Assembly: GCA_900468285.1 (NCBI GenBank)
Contig: UBTF01000001.1
Span: 372,001 to 436,000 of the forward strand
DNA from: Hyphomicrobiales bacterium
GTDB lineage: Bacteria > Pseudomonadota > Alphaproteobacteria > Rhizobiales > Rhizobiaceae
DNA length: 64,000 bases
Reading direction: 5' to 3'
The notes below the pieces were generated by a model. It was not told the origin of the DNA, made no database searches, and saw only the letters and a list, made by a program, of their open reading frames with translations. The position numbers and the translations under genes were made by a program. Below, in pieces: positions 53,899 to 62,928 of the stretch (position 1 is the first letter of the stretch; every line of letters begins with the position of its first letter).

Positions 53899-55455
53899 GT
53901 GAGTGCCGTAACATTGTTTGCAGTGTTGATCGTCCTGGCAATTTTCGCTGGCCTTGCGCTGGCATCCCGCCATCGTGACAAGATCATTACGAAGATTGCT
54001 TCGACGGCCCTGCCTAAATCAGACGATGCCACACCGCTCGACCGTCACTGGATCAACCTCAGTTCGGTCCATTCCGAACCTAGCGCCATCTCCCTGATAC
54101 AATCCAATCTAGGCGCCTTTGCTGTACGCGTTGGCAGCGCGCGCGCCGCAGGGCGCAGCCTTGATCTCATGTACTATATGTGGAACGCCGACCTCACCGG
54201 ACAGCTGGTGATGCGTGAGGTGATCGCTGCAGCGGACCGCGGTGTGCGTGTTCGCCTGCTCCTCGATGATTTGGGCGTCTCCATATCCGACAGGGCCTTC
54301 CATGCCATAGACAGCCATCCCAACATTGAACTGCGCCTCTTCAACCCGACAAAGGCACGGGAGAACGTCATTCGTCGAGGGCTGGAGCTACTCATGCGCT
54401 TCCGCTCGGTCAACCGACGTATGCACAACAAGGCCTGGATCGCAGATGGTCGGGTTTTGATCGTTGGAGGGCGTAACATTGGAGATGCCTATTTCGACGC
54501 CGCCGAGAGCGCGAATTTCCGCGACTTCGATGTTATCGCGCATGGAGAGTGCGTTGCGCAGGCAGAGGAAATCTTCGACGACTACTGGAACAGTGCCGTT
54601 GCCGTGCCTGTTCGGTCCCTTCTTGCAAGGAGGCCAAACAAACTTGCAAAACTTCGGCGCCGCATGGATGTACTCGCCTCAGGCGACGCCGCTTCGCCCT
54701 ATCTTGCACAGGTTGAAAGCCAGCACCATTCCGGCAACTTCCTGAGGGCCGATAATCTTCATTGGGTGGACAAAGCGCAAGTGGTTGCCGACCCGCCTGA
54801 GAAAGCAGCCGGAAAGCGACGCACCGGTCGCAACTTTCTCATGGAAACGCTTCTGCCTCTGATGGAAGAGACAAAGCATAAGCTTAAGATAACATCCCCC
54901 TATTTCATACCGGGGCAGAAGGGCGTGGAAACGCTTTCGCGCCTGTCTGCAAGCGGGGTTTCTGTCAGCGTTCTCACCAACTCGCTTGCTGCAACCGATG
55001 TCGCGGCAGTACATGCAGGCTATTCACGGTACAGGCGTCCGCTCTTGGTCAATGGCATCAAGCTGCATGAGCTTCGCTTGCTCGCAGATGACCATAAATC
55101 CTTTTCTTTGCGAGGCTCGGGTCAGGCAAGCCTTCATACGAAAGCCTTTACCCGTGATGGCGAAACCGGGTTTATCGGGTCTCTCAATTTCGATCCCCGG
55201 TCGATGTCTCTCAACACCGAAATGGGTGTTCTCTTCTCTTCTGAAGAACTGGTTCGGGAAATGGACGAAATCTTCAAGGAGGAAACAAGCCGGGAAATGA
55301 GTTTCGAGCTTGCTCTGGACGAACGCAAGAACCTCAGATGGACCGGCCTTGTTCGAGGCAAGCCGCAACATTACCGATACGAGCCATATGCCAGCGTCAG
55401 CCGTCGTGTACTTGCTGGAATCATGGGCTTTCTTCCACTTGAATCACAGCTTTGA
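53899..55455 (+). CDS. Phospholipase D family / cardiolipin synthase-like enzyme
   Basis: A 518-aa membrane-anchored enzyme with one N-terminal helix (about 3-23) and two HKD motifs: HNKAWIADGRVLIVGGRNIG from His176 and LHTKAFTRDGETGFIGSLNF from His413. Both are complete. The layout resembles ClsC/YmdC-type cardiolipin synthases more than secreted phospholipases, but the substrate is not proven. The start is GTG at 53899 with only a weak ribosome site. The CMD-family gene follows 72 bases on. Confidence 0.88.
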   Translation: MSAVTLFAVLIVLAIFAGLALASRHRDKIITKIASTALPKSDDATPLDRHWINLSSVHSEPSAISLIQSNLGAFAVRVGSARAAGRSLDLMYYMWNADLTGQLVMREVIAAADRGVRVRLLLDDLGVSISDRAFHAIDSHPNIELRLFNPTKARENVIRRGLELLMRFRSVNRRMHNKAWIADGRVLIVGGRNIGDAYFDAAESANFRDFDVIAHGECVAQAEEIFDDYWNSAVAVPVRSLLARRPNKLAKLRRRMDVLASGDAASPYLAQVESQHHSGNFLRADNLHWVDKAQVVADPPEKAAGKRRTGRNFLMETLLPLMEETKHKLKITSPYFIPGQKGVETLSRLSASGVSVSVLTNSLAATDVAAVHAGYSRYRRPLLVNGIKLHELRLLADDHKSFSLRGSGQASLHTKAFTRDGETGFIGSLNFDPRSMSLNTEMGVLFSSEELVREMDEIFKEETSREMSFELALDERKNLRWTGLVRGKPQHYRYEPYASVSRRVLAGIMGFLPLESQL

Positions 55456-55527
55456 AAAAAGCTTGCGAACAACTGATCGAATTTCGTCCTCACGCATTTT
55501 AGAAATATTGAAATGCAGGAGAGTCAC

Positions 55528-56133
55528 ATGTTCATCACGCCGCCAGAGCCGAAAACCAGCCGCAAAACGGCTGAAATGTACAGGAACGCGGAGGAAACCT
55601 ACGGCTACTTGCCCAATATGTACCGTGCTTTCGGCCATCGACCGGAGGTGATGGAAAGCTGGAGTGCGCTTCTTGTCAGCCTTCGAGGCAATATCGAGCC
55701 GCGCCGCTATGAGCTGATCACGCTGGCAGCAGCGCGGGAGCTGCGGTCCTCTTATTGCATGTTGGCACACGCCTCTGTTCTGGCTCGGGAAGGCGCTACA
55801 GATGACGAACTGGTTGGCATCATTTCCAATGCAGAAAACGCGCCACTGGATGAACAGGAGCGCGCAATCATGATATTTGCGTCGAAGGTCGTCCATGATG
55901 CAACATCGATCACCCAGGCGGATATCGATGCGCTCAAGACGCACGCGCTGACAGACGCCGAAATTTTTGACATTGTCGCAGCAGCGGCAGCACGTTGTTT
56001 CTTTTCAAAAACACTGGATGCGCTGGGCACCCAACCGGACCCGGCCTACTTCGAAAAGCTTGGACCCCAACTTGCCCAGAAGCTGGCACTAGGTCGTCCG
56101 GTAGAGCAGCCCACAGAAGCTGCCCTACCCTGA
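55528..56133 (+). CDS. Carboxymuconolactone decarboxylase (AhpD-like) family protein
   Basis: A 201-aa peroxidase-related member of the CMD/AhpD fold. The active-site region reads ELRSSYCMLAHASVL: the second Cys and the His are present, but the first Cys of the AhpD CxxC is Ser, as in many peroxidase-related members. A classical disulfide peroxidase cycle is therefore unlikely. ATG at 55528 is chosen because AGGAG lies six bases upstream; an ATG five codons earlier overlaps that site. It converges on a response-regulator gene. Confidence 0.85.
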   Translation: MFITPPEPKTSRKTAEMYRNAEETYGYLPNMYRAFGHRPEVMESWSALLVSLRGNIEPRRYELITLAAARELRSSYCMLAHASVLAREGATDDELVGIISNAENAPLDEQERAIMIFASKVVHDATSITQADIDALKTHALTDAEIFDIVAAAAARCFFSKTLDALGTQPDPAYFEKLGPQLAQKLALGRPVEQPTEAALP

Positions 56134-56139
56134 TGGCGA

Positions 56140-56973
56140 TCAGGCAGCTTTTTTGCCGAGCAACTTCGCAGCCTGGATTTGTACCAGCGTGTCCAGGTTC
56201 TGGTTGACGCGGCAATAGAACTCTTCTTCTATGAAGGGCCGCAGCATAAAGTCGTTACCGCCAGCTTTCAGGAAGCGCGCGGACAACAGGCGGTTCGTAG
56301 ACGAAGAAACGCCGATAATGCGCAGCTCATGAGACCCGCGCATGGTGCGAATACGGCGTGTGAGCTCAAATCCGTCGATATCGGGCATGTTATAGTCGGT
56401 AACGACCAGACCGATATCCTTATTGTTCTTGAGAATGTCCAGAGCCTTGGCACCGCTCTCAGCAAGGCTGACGCGGAAGTTATACCGCTTCAGGCGGCTC
56501 GAAAGAAGCGCGCGTGCGGTCGGGCTATCATCGACGATAAGAACGTGGTGGCGGTGGTTTGTCAGGAAGCGGCAAACCGATTCTGTCAGCATGTCGACGG
56601 CAAAGACGTTGTCTTTCAGGATGTAGTCGACGACTTCCTTGGTGATCAGCTTTTCGCGCGTATCCTCATGGAAGGTACTTGTGAAGACGATTGTCGGGAT
56701 CGAGAGATCAATGAGATATTCGAGCGCTTCTCCGTTTTCTGCACCAGGCAGATTAATATTAGATATAGCGAGAGTAACAGGTTCGGTGGAATGTTCGTAA
56801 CATTCCTGCAGCTCTTCAAAGTTCCTGCAGATTTCGACTGAGAGTCCAAGCAACTCTTTCAGGCGGGCACCAATCATCTGGGTAAAGACATTCGAGTCTT
56901 CAGCCAGCAGTATTCTCGTTTCGTCAAACGGTACGCCTGAATACTGCATACCTGTGATACCCAAAAAATTCAT
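56140..56973 (-). CDS. Tandem receiver-domain response regulator, first receiver degenerate
   Basis: A 277-aa protein of two REC domains and no output domain. The second domain (about 143-265) has the acidic pair VDDS at 148-149 and phospho-acceptor Asp193 in VTDYNMPDIDG, with Arg in place of the usual Lys in the LRPF motif. The first (about 18-135) has Asn72 (SNINLPG) where the phospho-Asp should be, so it is probably not phosphorylated. ATG at 56973 has GGGGG four bases upstream. A perfect palindrome lies 66 bases upstream. It probably acts by protein-protein contact. Confidence 0.87.
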   Translation of the reverse strand: MNFLGITGMQYSGVPFDETRILLAEDSNVFTQMIGARLKELLGLSVEICRNFEELQECYEHSTEPVTLAISNINLPGAENGEALEYLIDLSIPTIVFTSTFHEDTREKLITKEVVDYILKDNVFAVDMLTESVCRFLTNHRHHVLIVDDSPTARALLSSRLKRYNFRVSLAESGAKALDILKNNKDIGLVVTDYNMPDIDGFELTRRIRTMRGSHELRIIGVSSSTNRLLSARFLKAGGNDFMLRPFIEEEFYCRVNQNLDTLVQIQAAKLLGKKAA

Positions 56974-57038
56974 AGTGCCCCCAAAACACCTCAATTGTTT
57001 GGACACACTATATGGGACAGTATTTTCGGAATAATTAA

Positions 57039-57058
57039 TTGCGACACCTGTGTCGCAA
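57039..57058. promoter_or_regulatory. Perfect palindrome upstream of the tandem receiver gene
   Basis: TTGCGACACCTGTGTCGCAA: 9-bp arms with a 2-base centre, in the 129-bp gap between the two receiver genes. It looks like an operator for a dimeric regulator. A terminator role for the upstream gene is less likely, because TTAATTATT follows and not a T-run. Confidence 0.55.
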
Positions 57059-57102
57059 CTATGGTTACTGATTTTCAAAGCTCTTTTTAGCTTAAGTGCA
57101 CA

Positions 57103-57480
57103 TTAGACCGTCATGCGCTTTAGCGTATCTACCACCTTCTGAAAATCATAAGGCTTCGAAAAAAAGACGCTCCGCGGCGGAAGCGCGTCGTCGTCTGGAC
57201 GATGGTGGCCGGAGGTGAGGACTATGCCAAGTGGCATGTCTGTCGCCCTTGCCCAGTTGGCAAGCGCTACGCCGTTCATGCTACCGGGCATATCCACATC
57301 GGTAAACAGGACGTCGACATCCGAGCGATGCTCCAAAATCTCGACAGCCTCGTCTGCACCGCAGGCTTCGATGGCGTTGAAACCGGCATCCTCGACCATG
57401 TCGACGGCCATCATCCGTAAGAGCGGGTCGTCTTCAACGACCAGCACCACCTGTTTGGCGAATGGATTACTCTGTCCCAT
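57103..57480 (-). CDS. Single-domain response regulator under an EcfG-type promoter
   Basis: A 125-aa stand-alone REC domain. The acidic pocket is VEDD near 15-18, phospho-Asp61 stands in LFTDVDMPGSMNG, and LTSG and FFSKPYD complete the switch residues. No output domain is present. An exact EcfG promoter lies 65 bases upstream, suggesting a place in the general stress response. It shares strand with the tandem receiver gene 130 bases downstream. Confidence 0.9.
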   Translation of the reverse strand: MGQSNPFAKQVVLVVEDDPLLRMMAVDMVEDAGFNAIEACGADEAVEILEHRSDVDVLFTDVDMPGSMNGVALANWARATDMPLGIVLTSGHHRPDDDALPPRSVFFSKPYDFQKVVDTLKRMTV

Positions 57481-57544
57481 ATCAAGTCACCTGCTTCCAC
57501 ATCCAAGCGTCGAGTTCTTCGAACCCTTAACCCTTGGATTGAAC

Positions 57545-57569
57545 AACGTGCCGATGGGGTGCTTGTTCC
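57545..57569 (-). promoter_or_regulatory. EcfG-type promoter of the single-domain response regulator
   Basis: On the minus strand, GGAAC-N16-CGTT, an exact match to the sigma-EcfG consensus. The -10 part ends 64 bases before the ATG of the receiver gene. Confidence 0.75.
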
Positions 57570-57655
57570 TTCAATAGCTGTGGAAACAGGCTTCCCGGCC
57601 CATCAAAAGCCAGCCGAGATGGACGTAAAAATTTCAACATTTACGGGAATTTCAT

Positions 57656-58360
57656 TTAGACAGAACGGGTTAGCCCGCCATCAACACGCAGGTTCTGGCC
57701 AGTAATATAACCCGCGCCGTCAGAGGCGAGGAATGCGACCGTTGCCGCTATCTCCTCACTTCTGCCATAACGCTGCATGGGCACCATCTCGCGTCGCTGC
57801 TCGGTCGCGGGCAAACTGTCGATCCAACCGGGCAGCACGTTGTTCATCCGCACATTGTCAGGCGCATATTTGTCGGAGAAGATTTTCGTGTAGGCCGCAA
57901 GGCCGGCGCGAAAAACGGCGGACGTGGGAAACATTTCGCTTGGCTCAAATGCCCAAGCCGTAGAAATGTTGATGATGGTGCCAGATTTCTGCTCGACCAT
58001 CACAGGTGTGACGATGCGCGTCGGGCGGATGACGTTCATCAGATAAACGTCCAAGCCGGTATGCCACTGCTCGTCGCTAATTTCGAGAATGGGCGCGCGC
58101 GGACCATGACCCGCGCTGTTTACGAGTACATCGATGCGACCGAAGGTTTGCAGCGTCATATCCACCAGCTTCTGCAGGTCGTCGGTGGACTGGTTGGAGC
58201 CGGTCACGCCAATGCCGCCAAGCTCCTTTGCCAGCGCCTCGCCCTTGCCGGATGATGAGAGAATGGCGACCTTATAACCATCTGCGGCCATGCGTTTCGC
58301 CACCGCAGCACCCATGCCGCTTCCGCCTGCCGTAATGACTGCAACTTTTTCCGTCGACAT
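57656..58360 (-). CDS. Short-chain dehydrogenase/reductase family protein with altered active site
   Basis: A 234-aa SDR-fold protein. The cofactor motif TAGGSGMG at 10-17 and NSAGHG are normal, and the C-terminal GQNLRVDGG is typical of ketoacyl-reductase-like SDRs. At the catalytic position, where YxxxK is expected, the sequence reads SAVFRAG, so Tyr and Lys are replaced by Ser and Arg. Activity may be lost or altered. GGAGG lies seven bases before the ATG. It follows the aminotransferase gene by 36 bases on the same strand and is probably co-transcribed. Confidence 0.85.
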   Translation of the reverse strand: MSTEKVAVITAGGSGMGAAVAKRMAADGYKVAILSSSGKGEALAKELGGIGVTGSNQSTDDLQKLVDMTLQTFGRIDVLVNSAGHGPRAPILEISDEQWHTGLDVYLMNVIRPTRIVTPVMVEQKSGTIINISTAWAFEPSEMFPTSAVFRAGLAAYTKIFSDKYAPDNVRMNNVLPGWIDSLPATEQRREMVPMQRYGRSEEIAATVAFLASDGAGYITGQNLRVDGGLTRSV

Positions 58361-58396
58361 GGTGCTTCCTCCAAGCTTCCTTAGTTTTCTGCTGAT

Positions 58397-59560
58397 CTAT
58401 TTGAGCCAGCCCGCAATCCGGCCGATCGCTTCGGCAATATCTGACACCGAACCCGCATAGGAGAACCGCAGAGCGCGGTGACCTTCCAGCGGATCGAAAT
58501 CAAGACCGGGCGTTGCCGCGACATCGATCTCCGCCAACATGCGTTTGGCAAAATCCATGCTGTCGTTGGAATAGCGACTGGTATCAACATAGGCGTAGAA
58601 TGCACCATCCATGGGCGAAGCCAACGGCAAACCCAGCTCCGGCAGGCGGCTGGTCAGAAAATCGCGATTGGTGCGATAGCTTTCCTTGTAGACGTCAAGT
58701 TCTTCCTCTGCGGAAAAAGCAGCCGCTGCTGCAAGCTGCGACAGTTCGGGCGCTGAAATATACATGCTCTGCGCAAGGCACTCTATCGGCCTTATCAGCT
58801 TTTCCGGCAGGACCATCCAGCCAATGCGCCAGCCAGTCATGCAGTAATATTTGGAGAAAGAGTTGATGACGATGGCGTTGTCGCAGAGTTCAACGGCACT
58901 CGTCTCGTCACCAACAAATGTCAGCCCGTGGTAAATCTCGTCGGAAATGAAGGCGATGTCCCGGCTGTCGCAGTAGCCTATCAGACGTTTGAGCGCCTCA
59001 CGACCCGTGACTGTGCCCGTAGGATTGGCTGGGCTGGCGAGCAGCACGCCCTTCAGCTTGCAACCGGCTTTGGTTTCCGCCCGCTCCAGGCTGGCCGGAG
59101 TCAATGTGTAACCGGTCTCTGCCGTTACGGGAACTTCGACAACGTTCAGCCCAAGCGCCTTCAGGATATTACGATATGCGGGATAGCCCGGTCGAGCGAT
59201 CGCAACCGCATCGCCGACATCAAACAGCGCCAGAAACGCAAGATTGAATGCCGCGGATGAACCAGTTGTCACAGCAACACGCGCCGGGTCCACAATCGCG
59301 CCGTGGCGCAGGCGATAACTGGAGGCAATCGCCTCGCGCAATTCCCGAAGCCCCAGTGCATCCGTATAGCCAATGCGGCCATGTTTCAGCGCAGCTTCTG
59401 CCGCCTTGAGCGCAACCTTTGGAGCGGAGTGAGAGGGTTGACCTACCGCCATGGAAATAACGGGTCGACCCGCCTGTCTGCGGCGGTTGGCTTCTGCCAG
59501 GATATCCATGGCATGAAATGGCTCAACTGCGCTTCGCTTGGACAAGGTTATCAAAGGCAT
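58397..59560 (-). CDS. PLP-dependent aminotransferase, class I/II
   Basis: A 387-aa fold-type I aminotransferase. Family marks are AVGQPSHSAP near the N-terminus, ASPANPTGTV, DEIYHGLTF, and the PLP-Lys region INSFSKYYCMTGWRIGW. The C-terminal RFSYAGS contains the substrate carboxylate-binding Arg. The subgroup is aspartate/aromatic-type, but the substrate is not evident. ATG at 59560 is chosen over 59611 because family similarity begins there; the ribosome site is only AAGAAAG. The SDR gene follows. Confidence 0.88.
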   Translation of the reverse strand: MPLITLSKRSAVEPFHAMDILAEANRRRQAGRPVISMAVGQPSHSAPKVALKAAEAALKHGRIGYTDALGLRELREAIASSYRLRHGAIVDPARVAVTTGSSAAFNLAFLALFDVGDAVAIARPGYPAYRNILKALGLNVVEVPVTAETGYTLTPASLERAETKAGCKLKGVLLASPANPTGTVTGREALKRLIGYCDSRDIAFISDEIYHGLTFVGDETSAVELCDNAIVINSFSKYYCMTGWRIGWMVLPEKLIRPIECLAQSMYISAPELSQLAAAAAFSAEEELDVYKESYRTNRDFLTSRLPELGLPLASPMDGAFYAYVDTSRYSNDSMDFAKRMLAEIDVAATPGLDFDPLEGHRALRFSYAGSVSDIAEAIGRIAGWLK

Positions 59561-59723
59561 GTTCTTTCTTGGAAAACTGTCGGAGATTTGCCGTATTATT
59601 GCTGTCATCACAATGGCGACATCGCAACGGACAGATTACTTTGCGATATGGCAATTAAATTAAATTACGGTAATTGCGTGGGATAACGGAATCATCACGC
59701 AAACCGCATCTATGAGGACAGAC

Positions 59724-60491
59724 ATGGCGCTTTCGATCAAATCCACGGCTCTGGCCTGCATGACGGCTCTTTCCACGCTATTCGTCTCGCTACCGGCACA
59801 TGCGCTGGATGATCAGCAGAAGAAGGAATTCGGTGCGTTCATCAAGGAATACCTGATCGAAAACCCGGAAATCATGCTGGAGGTTCAAGAGGCGCTTGAG
59901 CGCAAGCAGTATGAAAGCCGCAATGCCAAGGCTGCGGAAGCTGTCGCCGACAACCAGAAAACCATTTTCCAGTCGAAGTATGACCTTTCGCTCGGCAATC
60001 CCAATGGCGATGTCACGCTTGTCGAATTTTTCGATTACAATTGCGGCTATTGCAAACGGGCCATGGCGGATGTCGACACGATCCTGAAGACCGACAAGAA
60101 TGTGCGCTTCGTCCTCAAGGAATTCCCCATCCTTGGGCCGGAATCACTGGAGGCCCACAAGGTTTCCAATGCCGTGAAGCTGATCGCACCTGAGAAGTAT
60201 CCACAATTCCAGAGAACGCTTCTTGGCAGCTCCGGCCGCGCCAATGAAGAAAGCGCGATGGAAGTCGCTCAGTCGCTTGGCATCAAGGAAGCGGATATCC
60301 GCAAATCCATGGCTGCAAATCCCAATGATGAGCAGGTCAAGGAAGCCTATCAGCTGGCCACAAATCTCGGCATCACCGGCACGCCCTCCTACATCATCGG
60401 CAACGAGGCTGTCTTCGGTGCGGTCGGTGCGGTGCCGCTGAAGGAAAAGATTGCCAACATGCGCAGCTGTGGAAAGGCGACCTGCTCTTAA
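59724..60491 (+). CDS. Periplasmic DsbA/ScsC-like thiol-disulfide protein
   Basis: A 255-aa secreted thioredoxin-fold protein. The signal peptide covers about 1-27 (cleavage near AHA-LD). An N-terminal helical region precedes the thioredoxin domain, with active-site CGYC at 107-110 in FFDYNCGYCKRA and a cis-Pro TGTPSYIIG. Two extra Cys occur at the C-terminus (SCGKATC). The helical N-terminal stretch resembles the oligomerising region of ScsC-type isomerases. ATG at 59724 has GAGGA five bases upstream. Confidence 0.9.
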   Translation: MALSIKSTALACMTALSTLFVSLPAHALDDQQKKEFGAFIKEYLIENPEIMLEVQEALERKQYESRNAKAAEAVADNQKTIFQSKYDLSLGNPNGDVTLVEFFDYNCGYCKRAMADVDTILKTDKNVRFVLKEFPILGPESLEAHKVSNAVKLIAPEKYPQFQRTLLGSSGRANEESAMEVAQSLGIKEADIRKSMAANPNDEQVKEAYQLATNLGITGTPSYIIGNEAVFGAVGAVPLKEKIANMRSCGKATCS

Positions 60492-60618
60492 AAAAGCAGG
60501 CCAGAAACACCGCCAAAGCCCAGAAGATTAAGGACAACCCGTGCTTTACGTGCTTCGGGGCTTTTCCTTCGCGGTCGCGCGGTCTATAGGTGGCGCTGAT
60601 TTTTTGACGGAACGGCAA

Positions 60619-61056
60619 ATGAGCAACACGATCTTCGTCCTCAACGGACCCAATCTCAACATGTTGGGAAAACGGGAACCGGGCATTTACGGTGGCAAGA
60701 CGCTGAAAGATATCGAGAACGAATGTGAAGAGGCTGGCAAGGCCCTTGGCTTCGTCGTTGAGTGTCACCAGTCCAATCACGAGGGCGTGCTGGTAGACCT
60801 CATGCACCAGGCCGGTGAGCGCGCCGCGGGCGTCATCATCAATCCGGGCGCATATGGACACACCTCCATTGCACTGCATGACGCAATTCGCGCCATCTCC
60901 GTTCCCGTGCTGGAAGTTCACATCTCCAACATCCATGCGCGCGAGGAATTCCGCCATAAATCGATGATAGCGCCTGCCGCAAAGGGAATGATTTGCGGCT
61001 TTGGACCTTACGGCTACATCATGGCGCTCAACGCTTTGAAAAACATCACGGCATAA
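60619..61056 (+). CDS. aroQ: Type II 3-dehydroquinate dehydratase
   Basis: A 145-aa enzyme of the shikimate pathway. It opens with the family signature VLNGPNLNMLGKREPGIYG, which includes the catalytic Tyr, and has NPGAYGHTSIAL and EVHISNIHAREEFR with the active-site Asn and His. ATG at 60619 is the family start. It heads an apparent operon aroQ-accB-accC-aat with short gaps. Confidence 0.95.
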   Translation: MSNTIFVLNGPNLNMLGKREPGIYGGKTLKDIENECEEAGKALGFVVECHQSNHEGVLVDLMHQAGERAAGVIINPGAYGHTSIALHDAIRAISVPVLEVHISNIHAREEFRHKSMIAPAAKGMICGFGPYGYIMALNALKNITA

Positions 61057-61083
61057 AAAGAAACAATCAGAATAGGGTTTGTC

Positions 61084-61569
61084 ATGTCTGAAAAGAAAAA
61101 CGGTATCGATAAGGAACTGATCCGCGACCTCGCGAACATTCTCAACGACACCGACCTTTCCGAGATCGAAGTCGAGCAGGACGATCTGCGTATTCGCGTT
61201 TCGCGCTCCACCCCTCCTGCCACGGTCTATGCTGCTGCACCGCCGCAGTACCAGCAGGCCCCTGCCGCCCCGCAGCCTGCACCAATGGCCGCACCGGCTG
61301 CCGCCGCGGCACCCGCAGCACCTGCGCGCAACCCGGCCAACACCGTTTCATCTCCAATGGTTGGTACGGCCTATCTTTCCCCGGCACCAGGTGCACGGCC
61401 ATTCATCGAGGTTGGCGCCTCGGTCAAGGAAGGCCAGACCCTGCTGATCGTCGAAGCCATGAAGACCATGAACCAGATCCCTGCACCGAAGTCCGGCAAG
61501 GTAACGGAAATCATTGTCAACGACTCCCAGCCTGTAGAGTATGGTGAAGCCCTCGTGGTCATCGAATAA
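61084..61569 (+). CDS. accB: Biotin carboxyl carrier protein of acetyl-CoA carboxylase
   Basis: A 161-aa carrier that holds biotin for fatty-acid synthesis. The biotinyl domain contains [10 protein letters not shown] with biotin attached to Lys127. A Pro/Ala-rich linker (about 44-85) separates it from the N-terminal domain. It lies 27 bases after aroQ and 12 before accC, as in most Rhizobiales. Confidence 0.96.
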   Translation: MSEKKNGIDKELIRDLANILNDTDLSEIEVEQDDLRIRVSRSTPPATVYAAAPPQYQQAPAAPQPAPMAAPAAAAAPAAPARNPANTVSSPMVGTAYLSPAPGARPFIEVGASVKEGQTLLIVEAMKTMNQIPAPKSGKVTEIIVNDSQPVEYGEALVVIE

Positions 61570-61581
61570 GGGCGCACAGTC

Positions 61582-62925
61582 ATGGTATCCAAGATCCTCA
61601 TTGCCAATCGCGGCGAAATTGCCCTCCGTGTGCTGCGCGCTGCAAAGGAGCTCGGCATCCCCACTGTTGCTGTCCATTCCACGGCAGACGCAGACGCAAT
61701 GCATGTGCGCCTTGCAGATGAAAGCGTCTGCATCGGTCCTCCGCCATCGCGCGACAGCTATCTGAACATTCATCAGATTGTTGCTGCCTGCGAAATTACC
61801 GGCGCGGATGCTGTTCACCCGGGCTACGGCTTCCTGTCTGAGAATGCAAAGTTTGCCGATATTCTCGACGCCCACGGCATCACCTTCATCGGACCGACCG
61901 CCGACCACATCCGCATCATGGGCGACAAGATCACTGCCAAGCAGACCGCAGCCGATCTCGGAATTCCCGTGGTTCCCGGTTCGGACGGCGAAGTGAAGCC
62001 AGAAAACGCGTTGGAAATCGCCCGCAAGATCGGCTTCCCTGTGCTTATCAAGGCAACCGCTGGCGGTGGTGGCCGCGGCATGAAGGTTGCCAAGGACGAG
62101 ACAGAAGTCGAAGAAGCCGTGTCCACGGCCCGCTCCGAAGCCCTGGCGGCATTCGGCAACGACGCCGTCTACATGGAAAAATACCTCGGCAAGCCTCGCC
62201 ACATCGAAGTGCAGGTTTTTGGCGATGGTGCAGGCAATGCAATCCATCTGGGTGAACGCGATTGCTCCTTGCAGCGTCGTCACCAGAAGGTACTGGAAGA
62301 AGCCAATTCGCCCGCGTTGACCGTCGAGCAGCGCATGAAGATCGGTGAAATCTGCGCCGATGCCATGCGCAAGCTGAAGTATCGTGGCGCCGGCACCATC
62401 GAGTTCCTCTATGAAAACGGCGAGTTCTATTTCATCGAAATGAACACCCGCCTTCAGGTGGAGCACCCGGTAACCGAAGCCATCACCGGCATGGACCTTG
62501 TGCAGGAGCAAATTCGCGTTGCATCCGGCCAGGGACTTTCGGTGACGCAGGATGAGGTTAAGTTCAATGGCCACGCCATCGAATGCCGAATCAATGCTGA
62601 AGATCCGCGCACCTTCGTTCCCTCTCCGGGAACGCTGACCTATTTCCACACGCCCGGCGGTCTTGGCGTTCGCGTGGATTCAGGCGCTTATCAGGGCTAC
62701 AAGATCCCGCCTTACTACGACAGCATGATCGGCAAGCTCATCGTGCACGGCCGCAATCGCGACGAATGCATCCGTCGTCTGATCCGCGCGCTGGACGAGT
62801 TTGTGGTTGACGGTATCAAGACGACCCTGCCCCTGTTTCAGGATCTTCTTCAGAACGAAGACATCCTGAAAGGCGATTACGACATTCACTGGCTGGAGAA
62901 ATATCTGGCCGGCGACAAAAGCTGA
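61582..62925 (+). CDS. accC: Biotin carboxylase subunit of acetyl-CoA carboxylase
   Basis: A 447-aa ATP-grasp enzyme that carboxylates the biotin on AccB. It starts with [17 protein letters not shown], has the glycine-rich ATP loop [16 protein letters not shown]-type lid contacts, the [12 protein letters not shown] block, and [16 protein letters not shown] with the catalytic and metal residues. The length is standard. It is directly followed by aat. Confidence 0.97.
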   Translation: MVSKILIANRGEIALRVLRAAKELGIPTVAVHSTADADAMHVRLADESVCIGPPPSRDSYLNIHQIVAACEITGADAVHPGYGFLSENAKFADILDAHGITFIGPTADHIRIMGDKITAKQTAADLGIPVVPGSDGEVKPENALEIARKIGFPVLIKATAGGGGRGMKVAKDETEVEEAVSTARSEALAAFGNDAVYMEKYLGKPRHIEVQVFGDGAGNAIHLGERDCSLQRRHQKVLEEANSPALTVEQRMKIGEICADAMRKLKYRGAGTIEFLYENGEFYFIEMNTRLQVEHPVTEAITGMDLVQEQIRVASGQGLSVTQDEVKFNGHAIECRINAEDPRTFVPSPGTLTYFHTPGGLGVRVDSGAYQGYKIPPYYDSMIGKLIVHGRNRDECIRRLIRALDEFVVDGIKTTLPLFQDLLQNEDILKGDYDIHWLEKYLAGDKS

Positions 62926-62928
62926 TTG

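Noticed and set aside
59651-59677. Inverted repeat GCAATTA / TAATTGC upstream of the DsbA-like gene
   Set aside because: Short arms in an AT-rich stretch with a 13-base gap; chance occurrence is likely.
60500-60600. Possible terminator after the DsbA-like gene (AAAGCCC ... GGGGCTTT)
   Set aside because: The arms are about 40 bases apart with little internal pairing, so the evidence is too weak to list as a feature.
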